Part shown: positions 11,074 through 25,200 of the stretch, one piece after another
Layout: the number at the start of each line of letters is the position of its first letter
Position numbering within the stretch: position 1 is the stretch's first letter
From: Spongospora subterranea f. sp. subterranea
Taxonomy: Eukaryota > Endomyxa: Phytomyxea > Phytomyxea > Plasmodiophorida
Direction of reading: 5' to 3'
DNA length: 64,000 nt
NCBI GenBank assembly: GCA_049724395.1
Contig: JAUGWO010000092.1
Location: 1-64,000 of the forward strand
Notes under the pieces: generated by a model
Told to the model about the DNA's origin: nothing
Databases searched by the model: none
Seen by the model: only the letters and a program-made list of their open reading frames with translations
Made by a program: the position numbers and the translations under genes

Positions 11074-11358
11074 TACCTTCATCCTGATATAGCGGCGTTC
11101 TCAACCGACGACTGCCCGGTATGGGCTGAATTGAGTTCCGACACGTCTTCGGAGTCGCATCCGGGGAGCCATAACAGGATGAAGGGTAACGGTATTAATA
11201 ACACTACACTGTACGTTTCCGCTGACTGACGGGGTTTAATGGTTGCGCAATTATTACCACTACACTGCAATGCTGATCCATGATTAATCGCAGATGATTT
11301 TATTATCCAAAACAGGTCGGCGATAGCTGGAACACACAGTTTGGGTGAGATATTCGTC

Positions 11359-13860
11359 ATGGATCCCAAGCCGCTGAACTCAGTAGTAAATCCGTTTGGC
11401 TTTAATTCGGCTGCGGTCTTCTCTCTACCGTCTACATCTCCGTTTTCTCTTCAACCCCATCCACCTTCGGTTCTTGATTGCTTACTCGACACCGATCCTG
11501 CCCCTTTACATGATTCGTCAGCAGATGAGGTTTGGAACCTATTATGGATGAATTTCAATGAAGGTGCATTGACGATGAAGTAGTTTTATGAGGCGTTAGC
11601 ATTACCGCCTCAAAAACGATCTGATACGCCTGACGTTCAGTCATCAGCATTGGCATCTGGAATCATACCTTGTGCAACAGCAGGTTATATTCCAGTTGGA
11701 ACGGTGTTTGGCCGGCCTTTATTACACGACGCTGTCCAATGGTCAGCTGACGATAAAATTGCTGTTCTCGGGGCCTTGGAAGTTGAAATCATCGTATGGC
11801 AACACCTTCTTGGTTTACGCAGCTTGTTAAGTCTTTCACAGGATATAGTCCCTCCGAACGAATCCCGCTCCCTCTCACCGGGAGTTGCACATATTGAAAT
11901 TCTGCCGTTACCAAACACATCTTCAGCTCTGCCAATGCCAGTTTCAGTGATCAGCGCTCGGTGGTCACCGACTCAGTGTTCACCTGTTTTCGGATGTCTT
12001 CTGTCAATCGTTCTTTCCGACGGGTCACTCTTGGTGTATTCTGAAAGCGCAATTTTGACGTCGTCATGGGTTTCTTGTCCTCTCCCGACGCAAGTTCTCT
12101 CAAAAAAGTATACTGCATCTGACTGGTCTCGAAGCTTCATCGAGAATCGTGCATATTTAGGAGCAGCGACTGCATCTGGTCAGGTATTTTTTCTAGTAGC
12201 ATCAAAGGTTATGCGGCACGGGGATGATCCCATTTTGACTCAAGTTTCTAACTCGCTCACTGTTCCCGATAAGTCAAAAATAACAATAATGAGGATATCT
12301 CATGAATCTGATGGAGCTATGTTACTTGCCGTCGCTACTGTTCAATTCGCCATTCATATTTATCGATCAAACGCAATGTCAGACACTTGTGTGTCGTTAG
12401 AGCTGATCCATACTATAATCGGGCCTTCACCAGTTGCTGCTATACGTAAAATGGAATTCTCAGCGCCATGTTCGTCGTCCGTTAAGCTGGCTTATAACTT
12501 TGGTTCTTCGATCGGCATTACAGAATATGGGACCGCCGTATCGTCGACGCAGCTCACCCTTCATGGACATCTTGGGTCTATCACTGGCCTTGCCTGGTCA
12601 AGAGATGGAGCGGTGATCACCTGCTCTTGCTCCACCATGCATATCAAGACATGGAAACATGATTCCTTCTCGAACCTGATCGTGCCTTTGAACGATACAT
12701 TCTCTCCTATTACTCAATCAGCCAGTTTGGCGACTAGTGAACTTATCGATTACTGCGACGATGATGAACATTCCAATATTCATCTTCAAGGTCATTTTGG
12801 AATAGGTTCATCTCCAGACCTCACTATGGCCGCTGTTGTCATTCCCATCTTGACGACGACAATGCCAGGACGTTCTGGCAAAGCATCAAGTAAACCAGAC
12901 TTGCTTTTTTCAATATATGCTTATCCAGTAAGGGCATTTGGATCACGTCCGGTTTGCGTTGGGTTCAATTTTCACCAGATTTCAAGTGACCTTGGTTATA
13001 TTGCTGACGCCACCTGTTCATCTCTGTGTTTATATCCGAACAATGTTCAGCAGTGTATTAACGTGTGCCATTCCCTTGGTGAATGCATTACTCTAGCGGA
13101 GGAGTACGAATCACAATTTTCAGTGTCAGGTCTACAGGTATTTCTCAGTGCTTCAATATTAATCCATGCATAATATAATTCACTCAGAGCCTCTTGGCTC
13201 TGGATGAGCGGAGCGTGGAATTAGCTTCGCTTTTACGTGCAGCGAACATTGTTAGATGGTCATTGATGAAAGCCGTTGTTCCAAGTGGCAAGAATCAACT
13301 TCACCGCGATGCGATTGCCCAAAATTTGGATCTTCTCGTCCGGGTCCACGTTCTCCGTATATTAACTCTTTTTACATCACATATCCGAAGCTGGCAGCAA
13401 CAATCACAAACAAGTTGCTGCAACTCGTGGGCTACAACCGTTATTTTAATCAGGCGATGGGTTATGCTTCAGAACGATCGCGATTTTTACGGATTATCTC
13501 AAAACGCATTGGAAGCTATGGAAGTTGTTATTACTACTGATAGTTCTCTGCCATCGATTGCCGATTTAGCAGAGTTTTGTCCTCTTTGCTGTAGCGAGGT
13601 GTTGATTTAGGTCGCATCTGTCATAACTGTTTATTTACCGTATATAGGTCCCTCTAACCAATCTGCTGAATGCACGATGTATCAACGGGCATTTTTTGAA
13701 AAGGTGTCGTTTGACACTGCAGATACTTCCACTTGAGCTCAGCAGGCGATGTCTCATCTGTGCAGGAAGTTGCTCCTTCCCGCAGGAGAGCGATAACTGG
13801 AGTACCCTTCATCCATTGGGCCCTCTTGTTTGTCCGCTTTGCTTTACCCATCTCGATTAG
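11359..13860 (+). CDS. TFIIIC90-like subunit (GTF3C4 family): WD repeats plus C-terminal zinc domain
   Basis: Probably a subunit of the RNA polymerase III factor TFIIIC, acting in the nucleus on tRNA-type promoters. The first ATG at 11359 starts a Ser/Pro-rich leader. A 36-nt intron (11564-11599) joins it in frame to the long exon. Beta-propeller features follow: VQWSADDKIAVLGALEVEI near the start and HGHLGSITGLAWSRDG further on, a recognisable WD repeat. After further introns the C-terminus shows the zinc pattern CPLCCSEV, then ARCINGHFLKRCRLT, CLICAGSC and VCPLCFTH before the stop at 13858-13860: the spacing of the TFIIIC zinc-finger domain, where GH...RC..T is characteristic. The propeller alone could belong to other WD proteins; the zinc domain decides the call. 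Confidence 0.7.
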
Positions 13861-14110
13861 TGTATATCCACACCTGAATGTATTTATCCATAATTTCTAT
13901 ATATCTGATTTCAAATATGCCGCTCTCAGCATCTCTGTTTCGAGAGCGAAAGTCAATGTGATGATCGTGTATCATGGAATCAGACAAAATTCCCCTACCG
14001 TTTATTGCACGAAAATGGAGGCAGAAAGTCGTTTCACCAATCCTCTCGTAGCCAATGTAGATTTTGCGGAAAGGTTTATCGCTATATTTAAGTTTATTAT
14101 TGGCAGTGAT
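13861..14110. other. Spacer between TFIIIC90-like gene and chitin deacetylase gene
   Basis: The two genes converge here. No gene is supported; a minus-strand open frame that covers the stretch has no recognisable feature. Confidence 0.35.
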
Positions 14111-14268
14111 ATTAATACGTGCTGACCGCCTGAACACATAAAATGATTATTAGAAATAGCAACTGGAATTGTAGAGCAGCCAAACTAGTCGCATCGCTAG
14201 AAGAACTTCTTGATTCTTGCATTCTTTCTGAGGCATCCTCGTGTTGCACCTCTCTTGCCATGTCCACA

Positions 14269-15723
14269 TCAACAACGGCGCCTTGATGTCCTTTCAACGC
14301 TAGAATATGTTGTGATTTGTTCTGGGTCCTCTGCTATAGTTCCTTGCAGTTGCTGGTCAAAGCCGTCGTTGCAAGATGCTTGTATGTTCTCAGGAACATA
14401 TTCTACAGGCAAACATAACCATCTACCATTTTCATATAGTTTGCCTTGATCACACGCCCCTGTACTACCACGACAGAACCCATTACTGTTGAAATCGTGT
14501 TCATGATTACAATCGCATTGATGGAGAAAAGGGTTCCATTTCCCGTGAAGGCAACCTGATAAAGGTGGCATGTTTCCGATGGGTGTCCTAGGACAGAAGT
14601 CCGACGAAGTCATCTTGGCTCGATATTCATCTGCTGAAACTGGATTCTGCATCCATTCGATCAGTTGCCAGGTTGTTACTACCCAGACATCTTCGTGCTT
14701 CAACATATCGGTCAAAAGCTTTCGAAAGGCGCATGTTTTTTGCGAAAGCCAGCCCGAATGGAAAAACAATCCCACTGGCGAACGGTTGCCGTAGTACTTC
14801 TTCTCAAAATCATTCATGAACTAGCACGGCACTTAATGACATTGTTGTTGTTAATACAAAGGAATTCAGTTTTACCTGAGTATAAATATCACCTGTCACG
14901 TCGAGGGAATTCTGGTTTTCCAACGCCCATAATGGAACTGACCACATTCCAGGATATGATTCCCTGTACAATTTGAATCAGCTTTGGGGCTAGATCTCAA
15001 ACGATATAGCCCGCACCCTTCAGTACACGTTCCCGTCACCCTTGAGCAATCAATGGCAACGCCGTAATCAAGCGTATACGGAAACAGTTGAGCTGTATCA
15101 GGTAACTGGGATATGGAAGAATCGTAGGAAAATCCTAGAGAATAAAGCGACTGTCGCTGATCCACATCATGCTGGAGATATGGGGCTCGGAATCCACGAA
15201 TCTCAGCTTTCGGGACACCGGCTTCGTTGAGCCAATTTTTAGAGCACATAATGTCGTCCCAGCTTGGATATGCGTCATGATTGTATGAATGGTCGGCAAT
15301 CTCATGGTTGATGTGATATAGATATTCCACAAGTTCAGGTAGAGAGTGAACGATGGACACATACCATGTTACTGGTAATGGGCAATCGTTGCGGTTCGAC
15401 AGGCCATCAATGGCTGAATCAACAAAACCATCGTGTGAATTGCAGGCAGATATTTTCCAGGAGACACATACCTTTCAAAACTGTAGCAAACGAGGCACTG
15501 TTGACAGCGTCGTCGTGGGTCAAAAGAATAAACTGAGGAGGGTTATCAACAGGAGCCTTCGATCTGTGGATCAATTAGATATCATTGAGTCGTGATCAAG
15601 CGGCATCACTTACGATGCGCAAACGCAGGGTCCTGTGCAATTCGGTGGACAGTGATACCAATCAACTAATTGGGAATTTCCGAGCGCTGCAGTAGCCGCC
15701 AGTATCAGGACGATGAAAGACAT
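14269..15723 (-). CDS. Secreted chitin/polysaccharide deacetylase
   Basis: Likely removes acetyl groups from chitin outside the plasma membrane. The start at 15723 gives a signal peptide (SFIVLILAATAALGNS), then a short Cys-rich exon. After an intron, PPQFILLTHDDAV carries the metal-binding Asp pair (the TFDDA motif of the NodB fold). A third exon has CPLPVTWYVS and HEIADHSYNHD, the second metal motif (HSxxH), followed by EIRGFRAPYL. A further splice gives ESYPGMWSVPLW. The last large exon has VGLFFHSGWL and DVWVVTTWQLIEWM, typical of animal-type deacetylases, then a Cys-rich tail of about 90 residues that may be an EGF-like or chitin-binding module. Beyond 14269 another minus-strand frame ends in a hydrophobic segment (FQLLFLIIILCVQAV) that could be a GPI-anchor signal if spliced on, which I could not prove. 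Confidence 0.82.
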
Positions 15724-16238
15724 GCTGACGATTGTCAGTGATTTATCAAAATGACTTCCGAACGTCCATGATACCTGTTGAAATTGCACTGGTCAATGTG
15801 TCCAAGACTCTTGACTGGGTAACACTTGGTGTTCACGTGACCGCACCGGTGTGTGAAACGTATCGATGACCTGTTGGGGACGGTCACCTACCGCTCTGAA
15901 TCTGAGATAGACGGTCGCGTGTTAACTGGGTCAATGCAGATATAGAGCAATGCAAGCAAACTTGGGATGAATTAGATGCACCATTGCTTAAGCGCCTTGA
16001 CCCAAGATTCTCAAATGGATTCTCAATTCTCAGACACGTTCAGACGTGATATAGCCGATTGAGCGTTTTGTATTGTATTCATGGTACCTCATACAAAAAG
16101 CTTCAGAACGAAAATTGCAGTCACGTTTCGAAACGTTTTAATGCTTCATGCTTCAACTAGCCATAGATTTGCATTCAGTTTTGTAAGGAAAACTTTTTGC
16201 ATTAGATAAATTTCGCTATAGTAGTTTATCGTGTTTTT
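15724..16238. other. Spacer upstream of deacetylase and downstream of VPS13
   Basis: 515 bp holding the deacetylase promoter and the VPS13 3' flank. AT-rich, no open frame or repeat worth reporting. Confidence 0.4.
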
Positions 16239-19200
16239 TCACTCGCAAAAACAGGGATATTCTCGTTTTGGCGCTGCGGGTTGAAATTGCAGTTCTTCCT
16301 CTATCGCAGTTTCTGCGATCAACAAATCTTCCAAAACTTGAGACTTAATTTGTATTCGCAACAGCAGCTCACATCCGAACTCGGCGCTGCTGTTGTGCTC
16401 ACGTCGCTTTGCGTTTAGTTTGATCCATGCACCCTCATCAACTGATGCTTTCTCAACAAGTGATTTGAATCCAATGTCCAATTTTGCCACGCTTGATTCT
16501 CCAATAAATAGCTTCTTTTTGATGCGAATTGATATGGCCGTCGGCGAACGTGGCATGGGCATGACAAATCGAAACTCCCACTTTGGTTCCCATGACTCTA
16601 TATACGCCGACTTGAAGACTCTTGAGGCAGTGGATATCGTTGCACGAAGAGGGGGTGCTTTCTTTCTAGTCCACGCTGCAAAATTCCTTGCCATAATGAT
16701 CTGCTAACGCGGTTAAAACATAATGACAATGCAAGGCCGATTGAACATACCTCAAACTGGACCATTGCATCCAGATCGCATAACGACGCTTCACGAAGGT
16801 AATCCTTGCTATGAACGGTATGATATTGTCTGATCAAAGAATCTTCAACCAATCCAATATCGTCAACTGTCAATCGTTGTTCATCGAAAAGATCTGATAC
16901 AACATGTTATAAGGTCTCTGAAAAATTGTTGAGAGCGTAAAGGAGACCTTCATCTGTATATAGTTGAATATCGGATTGTTCAGCATCACTCTGAATTGCT
17001 GAATCATTTTCGACATCCCCTATTTGCTCAAGGAATTTTTGTGCATTCATTGTCTTCCGAGCCAGCATTTTGAATATTTTGTGCTTGGTTATATCCACTT
17101 GAGTAGACAAGTTCACAATATGGGGGTTGAAAAGCTTTACAGAAACCGCAACTGTCCCGCGAGCTTGAATAGGCATACCTTTTTTGGATTTCGTCAGTTT
17201 TAACACGAATTTCTTTTTTTGGTCCAAGGCAATCCCATCAAGACCAAATACAGCTTCCCCGATCAGTTTGTCTCGACCAATGCGTTTTCCAAAGACCTAT
17301 TGACAACGTAAGTATCACCTGGAAACCACGTTTTCCTCTTCTGACAACCTTAATGACGCATTCCACAGAATTCCAGTCTTTGACTGGGAAATGACAGGCA
17401 AACTCCCATACCGGATCTCGAGATTCCAGAGTTTGGCTTTGACATACTGAGGCAAAGTTCTGATCATGTTCATGCCGATCAGGGTCTTGATTTAGGCTAG
17501 ATTGATGCGTCATAATCATTGCAGAAGGTTTGCCTTGCAAAAACACCTGACGCAAAATTATCAGATTGTCAGCGGTGCGTTCTACACTTCACCCACTTTG
17601 CAGTACACTCGTAACTTGATTCGCATAACCAGCGCCGTTGCTGAATGAATAAGAACCTCTAGTGTTGTACCGGTATGAGCGGCCGAAGAAAGATGCATTT
17701 TCAGCCGCTGTAAATCGAATTCTAAAGTTTCAATCGTCTGAGGATCCGTCACTTGCTGAACGTCGCCATCTGCGGTAATAGACTGTTCGTCGTCGGCCGA
17801 CGTTGCATTCGTTAGAAAGTCGTCAGGCACTTTTTGGTCGGACAGTGGGCTGCATGGCCATACTCCTTGTATATCTCCACTTTCAGTGAGAGCCCAATAA
17901 TTTTGTTCATCACTTTCTTGAAGTGTTATCAATTCTGTGATCTTGTTGAAAAATTTTTCAGAGAATGCGGTTGGAACCTATGAAATATGAGATCGCCGGA
18001 CGTAGGATGGTTTTTAAATTACGAACCTGGCTCAGATTTACCTCAAATCTGTTTGTACCATGAAGCAATATCATGATATCTTCCTTGAACTTGATAATGA
18101 GTCCCTTAAGCGGGGCCATCCACTCTTCGTTAATGATAAGCGTATGGTTGATAGCCTCTGAAGCATCAAAAGAAGCGAGAAGTAGTCGTTTTGAGCTAAG
18201 AATTAATGACCGGCTATCTGGCAGGTCAAGAATGTCTACAAAGTCATCTTTTTTATACCTATTTTGACAAGTTAGCGGCTACCGCGAGCAACAGCATACA
18301 TTCGATATACTTAGATCTATGAATCACATCCAGGATGTATTTTCCCTTAGATGTTGATGGGCAATATGGTTTGATACGCCTATGCATTCCATAAAAATGG
18401 CGCGGAAACCGAACAATCATTGGTCGACGATGATTATTTTTGTTGTAGGTTGAAGCCGCGTTTCGGACGCCCCCTGCTGCGGCTGATGCTAACTGCAGCA
18501 CCGTCAGCCATTGGCGACTTAGCATGTTTCCAATACCTGAAGTGTTCCACTAATAGGCTTGGTTACGACACCGACCAAACCTTTTCCAACACCCTGACAC
18601 AAGGTCGGAATTCCGAACATTTAGGAACCTCGTTGATACGCACCACCATAAACCCTTTCATCCCGTCCTGCTGCGCTCCCTTTATTGGAGCAACAAACAC
18701 TCCAGTGACACCGGATAGAATTCCTCTACCAAACGCTGTACCTCCAGCTTTCATTGCCGACATTCCAGTGCCGTCTACAGCGTTCCACTGCATCTGTTGA
18801 ATCTTAGTTTTGGCTTTATAATCTTCATCCATAGTAATCGCAGCTGCAAGGTTGCCAAGGTTTCCGGTCACTTTCGAGGCAGAATTTAGTACACCTCCAA
18901 CCTGCATCATCATCAAAAATTTGCTGAACATACTAATATGAGCCTAACTGTTCCAGATAATAAAGCGGCGGATCCTTTCATGAGGCCTCGACCGAATGCA
19001 GCTGGGCTGAGGAAAGCATTAATATAATCAAGATCAGATTTGATCGATAGGATTACCCAAGAGCTAATCCTGCTGCTGGCTCAAAGAAAAAGTCCTGTAA
19101 TTTCGTGAATCCGTTGCCTGGACTGTGGCCAATACGTTAAACCTACCTTGACACCACTTCCCAATCCGGAGACAAGTTGAACAGGATTGCCCAAAACATC

Positions 19201-22200
19201 AGAAGAGCCTAATATATTGAATGCAGCACTTGCACCGTTTTTGATGTAATGGCTGAGGACTAAGTTGAAAAGATCTTCATAACTTGAAACATGATTGGAC
19301 AGTCCTAAAGCATTTAACCGGACTTGTGCAGAATCAAGGGCAATTGATGATGCGAGACGAAGGATCCAATCATAGTCGGTATACCGTTCAACTGGACTAT
19401 CAATTCCTTTCCAGAACGACACAGTCAACGATATCGGAGACATAATCATCATCCCAAAGAACACCTTAGCAAATCTCACCATATGACAAAGAATATTGCT
19501 GTAAAATTACCTTCTTCCCAGAATCCTGTCCAACAACTGGAAGTGCAGCAATGGGTAATGGAGGCGGACGAGCTTCTTGGGTGCCGGCAAAAGCGAGATC
19601 CATCAAATGTTGAATAAACCATAACATATTGCTCAACCAGCGAGTATTTGCCGTTAGCGACATGTCCAGAATTAGTAGGTTCACGTACCTAAACAAGAAT
19701 AAACAGCGAGAATTTCACGTTGATGCAATTTCTCCTACGGAAAGTAATCAAATAACTCAGATAAATATTCAGATTGAACGACAAGCTGAAACATCGGCTG
19801 CGGCGGGTTTTCTGCTTTGCGAACCGCACCGATTAAAACCATCTGAGTAGTATCGCCCCCACAGGATTTCACGTCCGGGTTATCGATTTGGAAATTTTCC
19901 GTCGAAAGCGACAAGGCATAGTCCTTCCAGTTGTTATTTATGAGGAAATCAGCTTCAAACTGGAAATTGCTTCTTGATAAGTGATAGAATGAGAGAGCAA
20001 TGGAGATCCCAAACCTGTAAGAGAGAGAGATACATGAGCTCTCTTTGGAATCCGGAATCGACAACACTGATCCCAAGCGCGGGAACGGTCAACTTCAGCC
20101 CAACCTCAAAACAATATGTTTGAATTGAAAGATCGACCCATTCAAATTGAATCAGGATGTCGCCTCGGGTGATTGCGCTTTCGCCAAGCTCAGAGCGAAA
20201 AAGATCGTCGGCATATTTATTCATTGACAATATCGGATGCCATTCCTATTGAAGAATAAGGTGGCGGGAGAATAGCGAAAAGTTTACATACCTGACTAAG
20301 CTGCTTGATAGGCAAATCGATGTAATCATTTATCACAATTGTGCATTCGCCCATAAAATCTATTTGACAGGTAATTGAAAACCGAAACAAATGTTACGTG
20401 GCGACATTTATACCATCCTCAGAGGCTTGGTCCTGGTCAAAAACAGCTATTCGAAGAACGAATCCATGGTTTGACGATAAGCGCTCATATTCGAAAACGA
20501 AAGATTCGTCCCAATCCGGATTTAGAGATTTCTTAATGACTTTCGTCTGAAAGTGTTGACTTCCGTAAGAAACCTAAGTTAACGCCATTGATATGGTTTC
20601 AATATCAAATTATTGATTCAACCTTGCAATAGGCATCCGATGTATTGCCCGCATCCATTGCCAGACAGTTTTTGGCTGAGATAATTCCAATCTTGAACTT
20701 CCCCGAAACAATTCGCTGCTTGGAGGACCTTGAGAAATGCGGTAACACTTGGGCAATGGTTGATCGCCTTTTGAGAAGGAGCCTGTGGATGCCTAGTGTC
20801 GCAATAAAAACCCAGTAAAAAAGGAAATTTACATTAACTACTTTCTCTCGTAGTCTTCGTAACACTCGACCGGTCTCGACGCGATTCAGCTAAAAATTCG
20901 CTCCTTTTCTGTTGTCAAGTTTTGCAAGTGCAACTGGAATTTTTGGACGGAGGTGTCCATGTTCGCTTTTAAAAGCGTTTTTAGCACATCGGAAGATCGA
21001 ACCCACTTCACAATGGTACAATAATTAGTGCATGGTTATTCGAAAAACGCGGACATACATGAAGCACCACCCGAACTAGACCGGATTGTTTCTCGGTAGA
21101 AATTTCCTTAGATAAGAAAGCGATCAAAATCCAAGCTTGAACAAGGTTTACCCTTATCAATACCTTGTCGCGGATTTTGTAAATGGGAAACCAGGAGTCT
21201 TGAGGCAGCTCATCTGCTAGCGAGGACAGCGGGATGCTAAACGCCCCGATGTTCTATCGAATGCAAGTACTTAAAAGTGGGAAAATTGTAAACAAGGCAG
21301 TTCTTTACATGATTTTTCACGACATTGTAATCCATGACACGAAACATAATTGATGATATACCGTCTCGAATTTGAACTACTGTTGAATAGTGAAAATGAG
21401 GATTGCGTTCTTTCATGCAAACAGGAGTGGCGTCTTTCGAATCTCCCGGCAATGATTTCGATAAATGGGTCGCAAAGGCCGTTCGCGTCCATTTTAGGTA
21501 AATCCCAGGCTTCAACAATCTATATGACGAGTTTTACATGATACACAATCAAAACCATACATCATTGTCAATTTCTACGTTGATAAACAGCTTTGATGGG
21601 CGGGTTCTCAACGACTCCGCTAAATTGACGTCTTTGTTATATTGCTTCTCAGCAAACTTGATGCACGACTCGAGCATTGATCTGGACTTATCAATAAGAG
21701 CAGTTAGGCTATCCGAAGATATGAGCGAGGGCCTGAGGGGACCATATAAATACGAGGAATCAATCCGACCGCAAGTGGCATACTGATCTTGCATAAAGTC
21801 AAGTTCAGTAATTCTTAAAATTTTCGTCGGGGATTCATTCTGAAAAGCTCATAACCATCATATACTATATGTACAGTATTTCTAATACCTGAACAGCTTC
21901 AACTAAAAGGCGACCTTTTCCGGTTCGCCATTCAGTCGCGGCGTCTGTGTCGTAAGTTTCCTCCATGTGAAAGCGCTGACACGTATCTGGCGAGCCTGTC
22001 GCACACCGGTAAACGCGTTTCAAGTCAAATATCAAGTGCTAGACGAACCATCGAACCGAGCGTCCACCCCCAGCGGTGCCAACGGTTCAAGCCAACAAAA
22101 TGGAAAACTTGAAAACGGAGGCACTGGATTCCAGGCTTCAAGGCCGATTTGAGAAACTTCGAATGAAAACCGTGTCTTGTTGTCAATCTGGCATGGGGGA

Positions 22201-25200
22201 AACTGCATGTCTCCGTATCGAAACACAGCATAGACAAGGTTGTCTCGTTGTTTGACAATGCACTCAACGATATTACTTGACTGGACTCCGTCTACCCTAA
22301 CAGACGATTGAACAAAGCAGTACGGAAGCAGATGTGCCCTCACGTTCTAGGGACAGATAGACTAATATGCCCCAAAATACTGAAGGTCAGAAGGCCTGAC
22401 CAACCTCCAGGGATGTTGGGATCGAACGAGATCCTCATCAGTTTTGGCTTATCAGGCTCTGGTAGCATATAATCCAGCAGTCGGCCTTTTGCTTCGACTT
22501 TGACTGTTCCATGATGGGCATTTTGACGCAAAAATATCGGCAGTGAAAGGCAGTTAACTATTACAAGCTGTGGCAAAATAGTAACAATCTTGGTTCGCTG
22601 AAATCTTCCCTAAAACGGCAAAGTTATCAGCATTTCAACAGTCAACGGTTCTGGACCCCACCGCCGCTCTGCATATTTTCACCCGTAGTTCATATTCAGT
22701 GCCATCATTCTGCCTGAGTTGAACACTAGTCCCAGCCTCTAGTTTACAGAGAGGTAGCTCTTCTGATTCCTTGGAATCTGCACCCCCTAAAAATACTTTA
22801 CCATTAACCATATCTTCGCATCCAGCCATTAGTAATGGGACACCTATCTCTCCACAATCAGGCCTAATACGTCAAGTACATAATACTGGAGTACCCTGAA
22901 CTGAATGCCTGGGATATGATTGCACGACATTGTTATTGTTGAAAGTGATTGATTTCGGGGTATGGTTTACAATCCAAAACTGAGAAAAAAGTCGCGCAAT
23001 CGGACATCCACCATGCTGATATTCCTGGTAGTATTTACTTAGACAATGACCTAAACCATTTCTGATAGTTATACCGTTTCACAGCTAAGGTGATTTGAGT
23101 AAATTTTGGCCTCTTTTCCATTGAGACTTTCAGGTACTCCAATCGGCAGCCGACGAACCTCACCGGGCTTGAAAACTGTGCCCGACGATGTTCTATTTGA
23201 TATTGATATTCGTTCCGAAAACATCCCCCCAGGCAAAGAAACAGATATGGCGATATCCAAACTGTTCATGAAGCACTCGATACGATTGCCGCATTGAAGA
23301 TTCTGAACCTCGACAGTTTGTCCTAGGAATTTGATTATCGCATGAAGCATTTCATATATCAAGCCTACCGTCCGCTCCGAAAAGGTTGACATTGCATAAA
23401 GAATACAGCAAGTTTTCAATGACTAATACAGGAGTAAGTGAAATCCGAAGTTGCTTGCCAGACATATTTTGATGCCCAAGTATATGTAAAGGTCTGTTTA
23501 GCTGAAGAGCAAATATTGCACTTTCAGTCCTAAGCGCTGCAGTGACAGGGTTACTATCGTTCTGAGCACAGATTCAGTCAGAATAAGGAACCAGGCAAAC
23601 AGCAAATTTTCACTGGTTCCGGGTTCAGTAGAAGATCAAACGTTCCCGGCGACATCAAATGTATGGGCATGAGTTCGATTGGAGATGAAAACCCGACATT
23701 TCTTCCAGTAAGCCTAACCATCACTCGCCCTGAAGCCAAAAAGAAACACAGTGCCTTTAGCTCAAGATGGCGTTCGTGGAAATTCTAAATCACCGTGATC
23801 AACAATTTGGACAGGGACAAAGACAGTCGCACCACGTTTTAGAGTAGTAATTTGAAAAAAGTTGCCCTTATCGGCAGATTCAAAAGCTATGTCGAGAGAA
23901 TGACCACTGAGATTTTCAAAAGTGGTCTATGACAATTGGCAACTAAGCATTACGCAATGCGTATTATCTTACGATGGCTTACCAGAGAATGTATTCGAAT
24001 TGTGACATAACCAAACCGCTTTGTCACTGTGGCCGCGATTTTGCCGTTGTCAAAAAAGCCTGTTTGATGATATTGAACACAAAGAAGGCTGCTGCCGTCA
24101 GAAAGTTTCACGAATAGTTCAGGAACTTGGCGACGCCTGACAGGGTTAAACTGCGATGGCAAAAATATATCCTTGCCATTGTCAATGATTGTATCTATAT
24201 CCTGTAATGGAAATTGAGTACCAAATCAAACAGGAAGTGGCCACCAACCAATATTGAAGATATCACATGCACTGACATTCCAGTGTCATTAATAACTATG
24301 TCATTTGAAGTCCATACTTGTTTTGGGGACGAGAGGATATTAAAAGTTTGAGCAGCATGGATTAATGCTATGAGGAAGAATGATGAGAAAGGGTCATTAT
24401 GATGTGATGTGACATATTTTGGCTCATACTCTCAGCTAAAGCGGAAGAACAAGTAATGTTCAATGGTCTCGTATCTCCTTCTATGTTCAAATCATGTGAG
24501 CCAACACCATCAAATATGTACTAGTAGCACAGTCAGATGGTTGACCATGAAAAAGAACTAAACCTGCCTTGATGGATAAAATCCAAGGTTCAATTAGAGG
24601 CTCCCATGATTGTGCTGTATGATTCATATACCAAGATTCAGTTTGAATAGCAAGGCTGGACTTTAACGAAGCATCTTGTTTGACTACTGCGTGTACCCTG
24701 AGTCCTGTTGCACGAATTCGCAGAACCGAAGATGGCTTTTCCGCAAATTGATCAACAAGTGCTATCTCAATACTGGGAACTGAGATTAAGAATCGCGACC
24801 CTTCGTATCCTGTAGTCAATGGGAATGGCGATACTTCTATTTCACGTTCTTCAATAACAGTTTCGGTTGATTTAAACACGGGTTCGGCTACTGTCGACAT
24901 GTTGTCATCGACATCATCCTTCAATGCCTGACCTGGAGACGAAGGCATGAACGCGTCCATAATTTGGAATAGAATGCGATAAAAAGGAGACGATACAGAC
25001 ATCTTTATCGGAGGTAGGCCAACTTCACCTAAAACGAAAGGAGATCCCATCTCTATAGACGTTCGTAACAATATTGCTGCTTCTATACTGCCCGTTGCGC
25101 CTAGAGGAGGGCACAGCTCAACATTGTCGTTGATCTCGGATGTTTGAGGTTGAAGCAACGTCAGACACTGGACTGGTTGCTCATGCAGGCCAATCATGTT

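Noticed and set aside
13844-14137. Minus-strand frame between TFIIIC90-like and deacetylase genes
   Set aside because: No motif or composition that supports a protein; it overlaps the TFIIIC90 stop.
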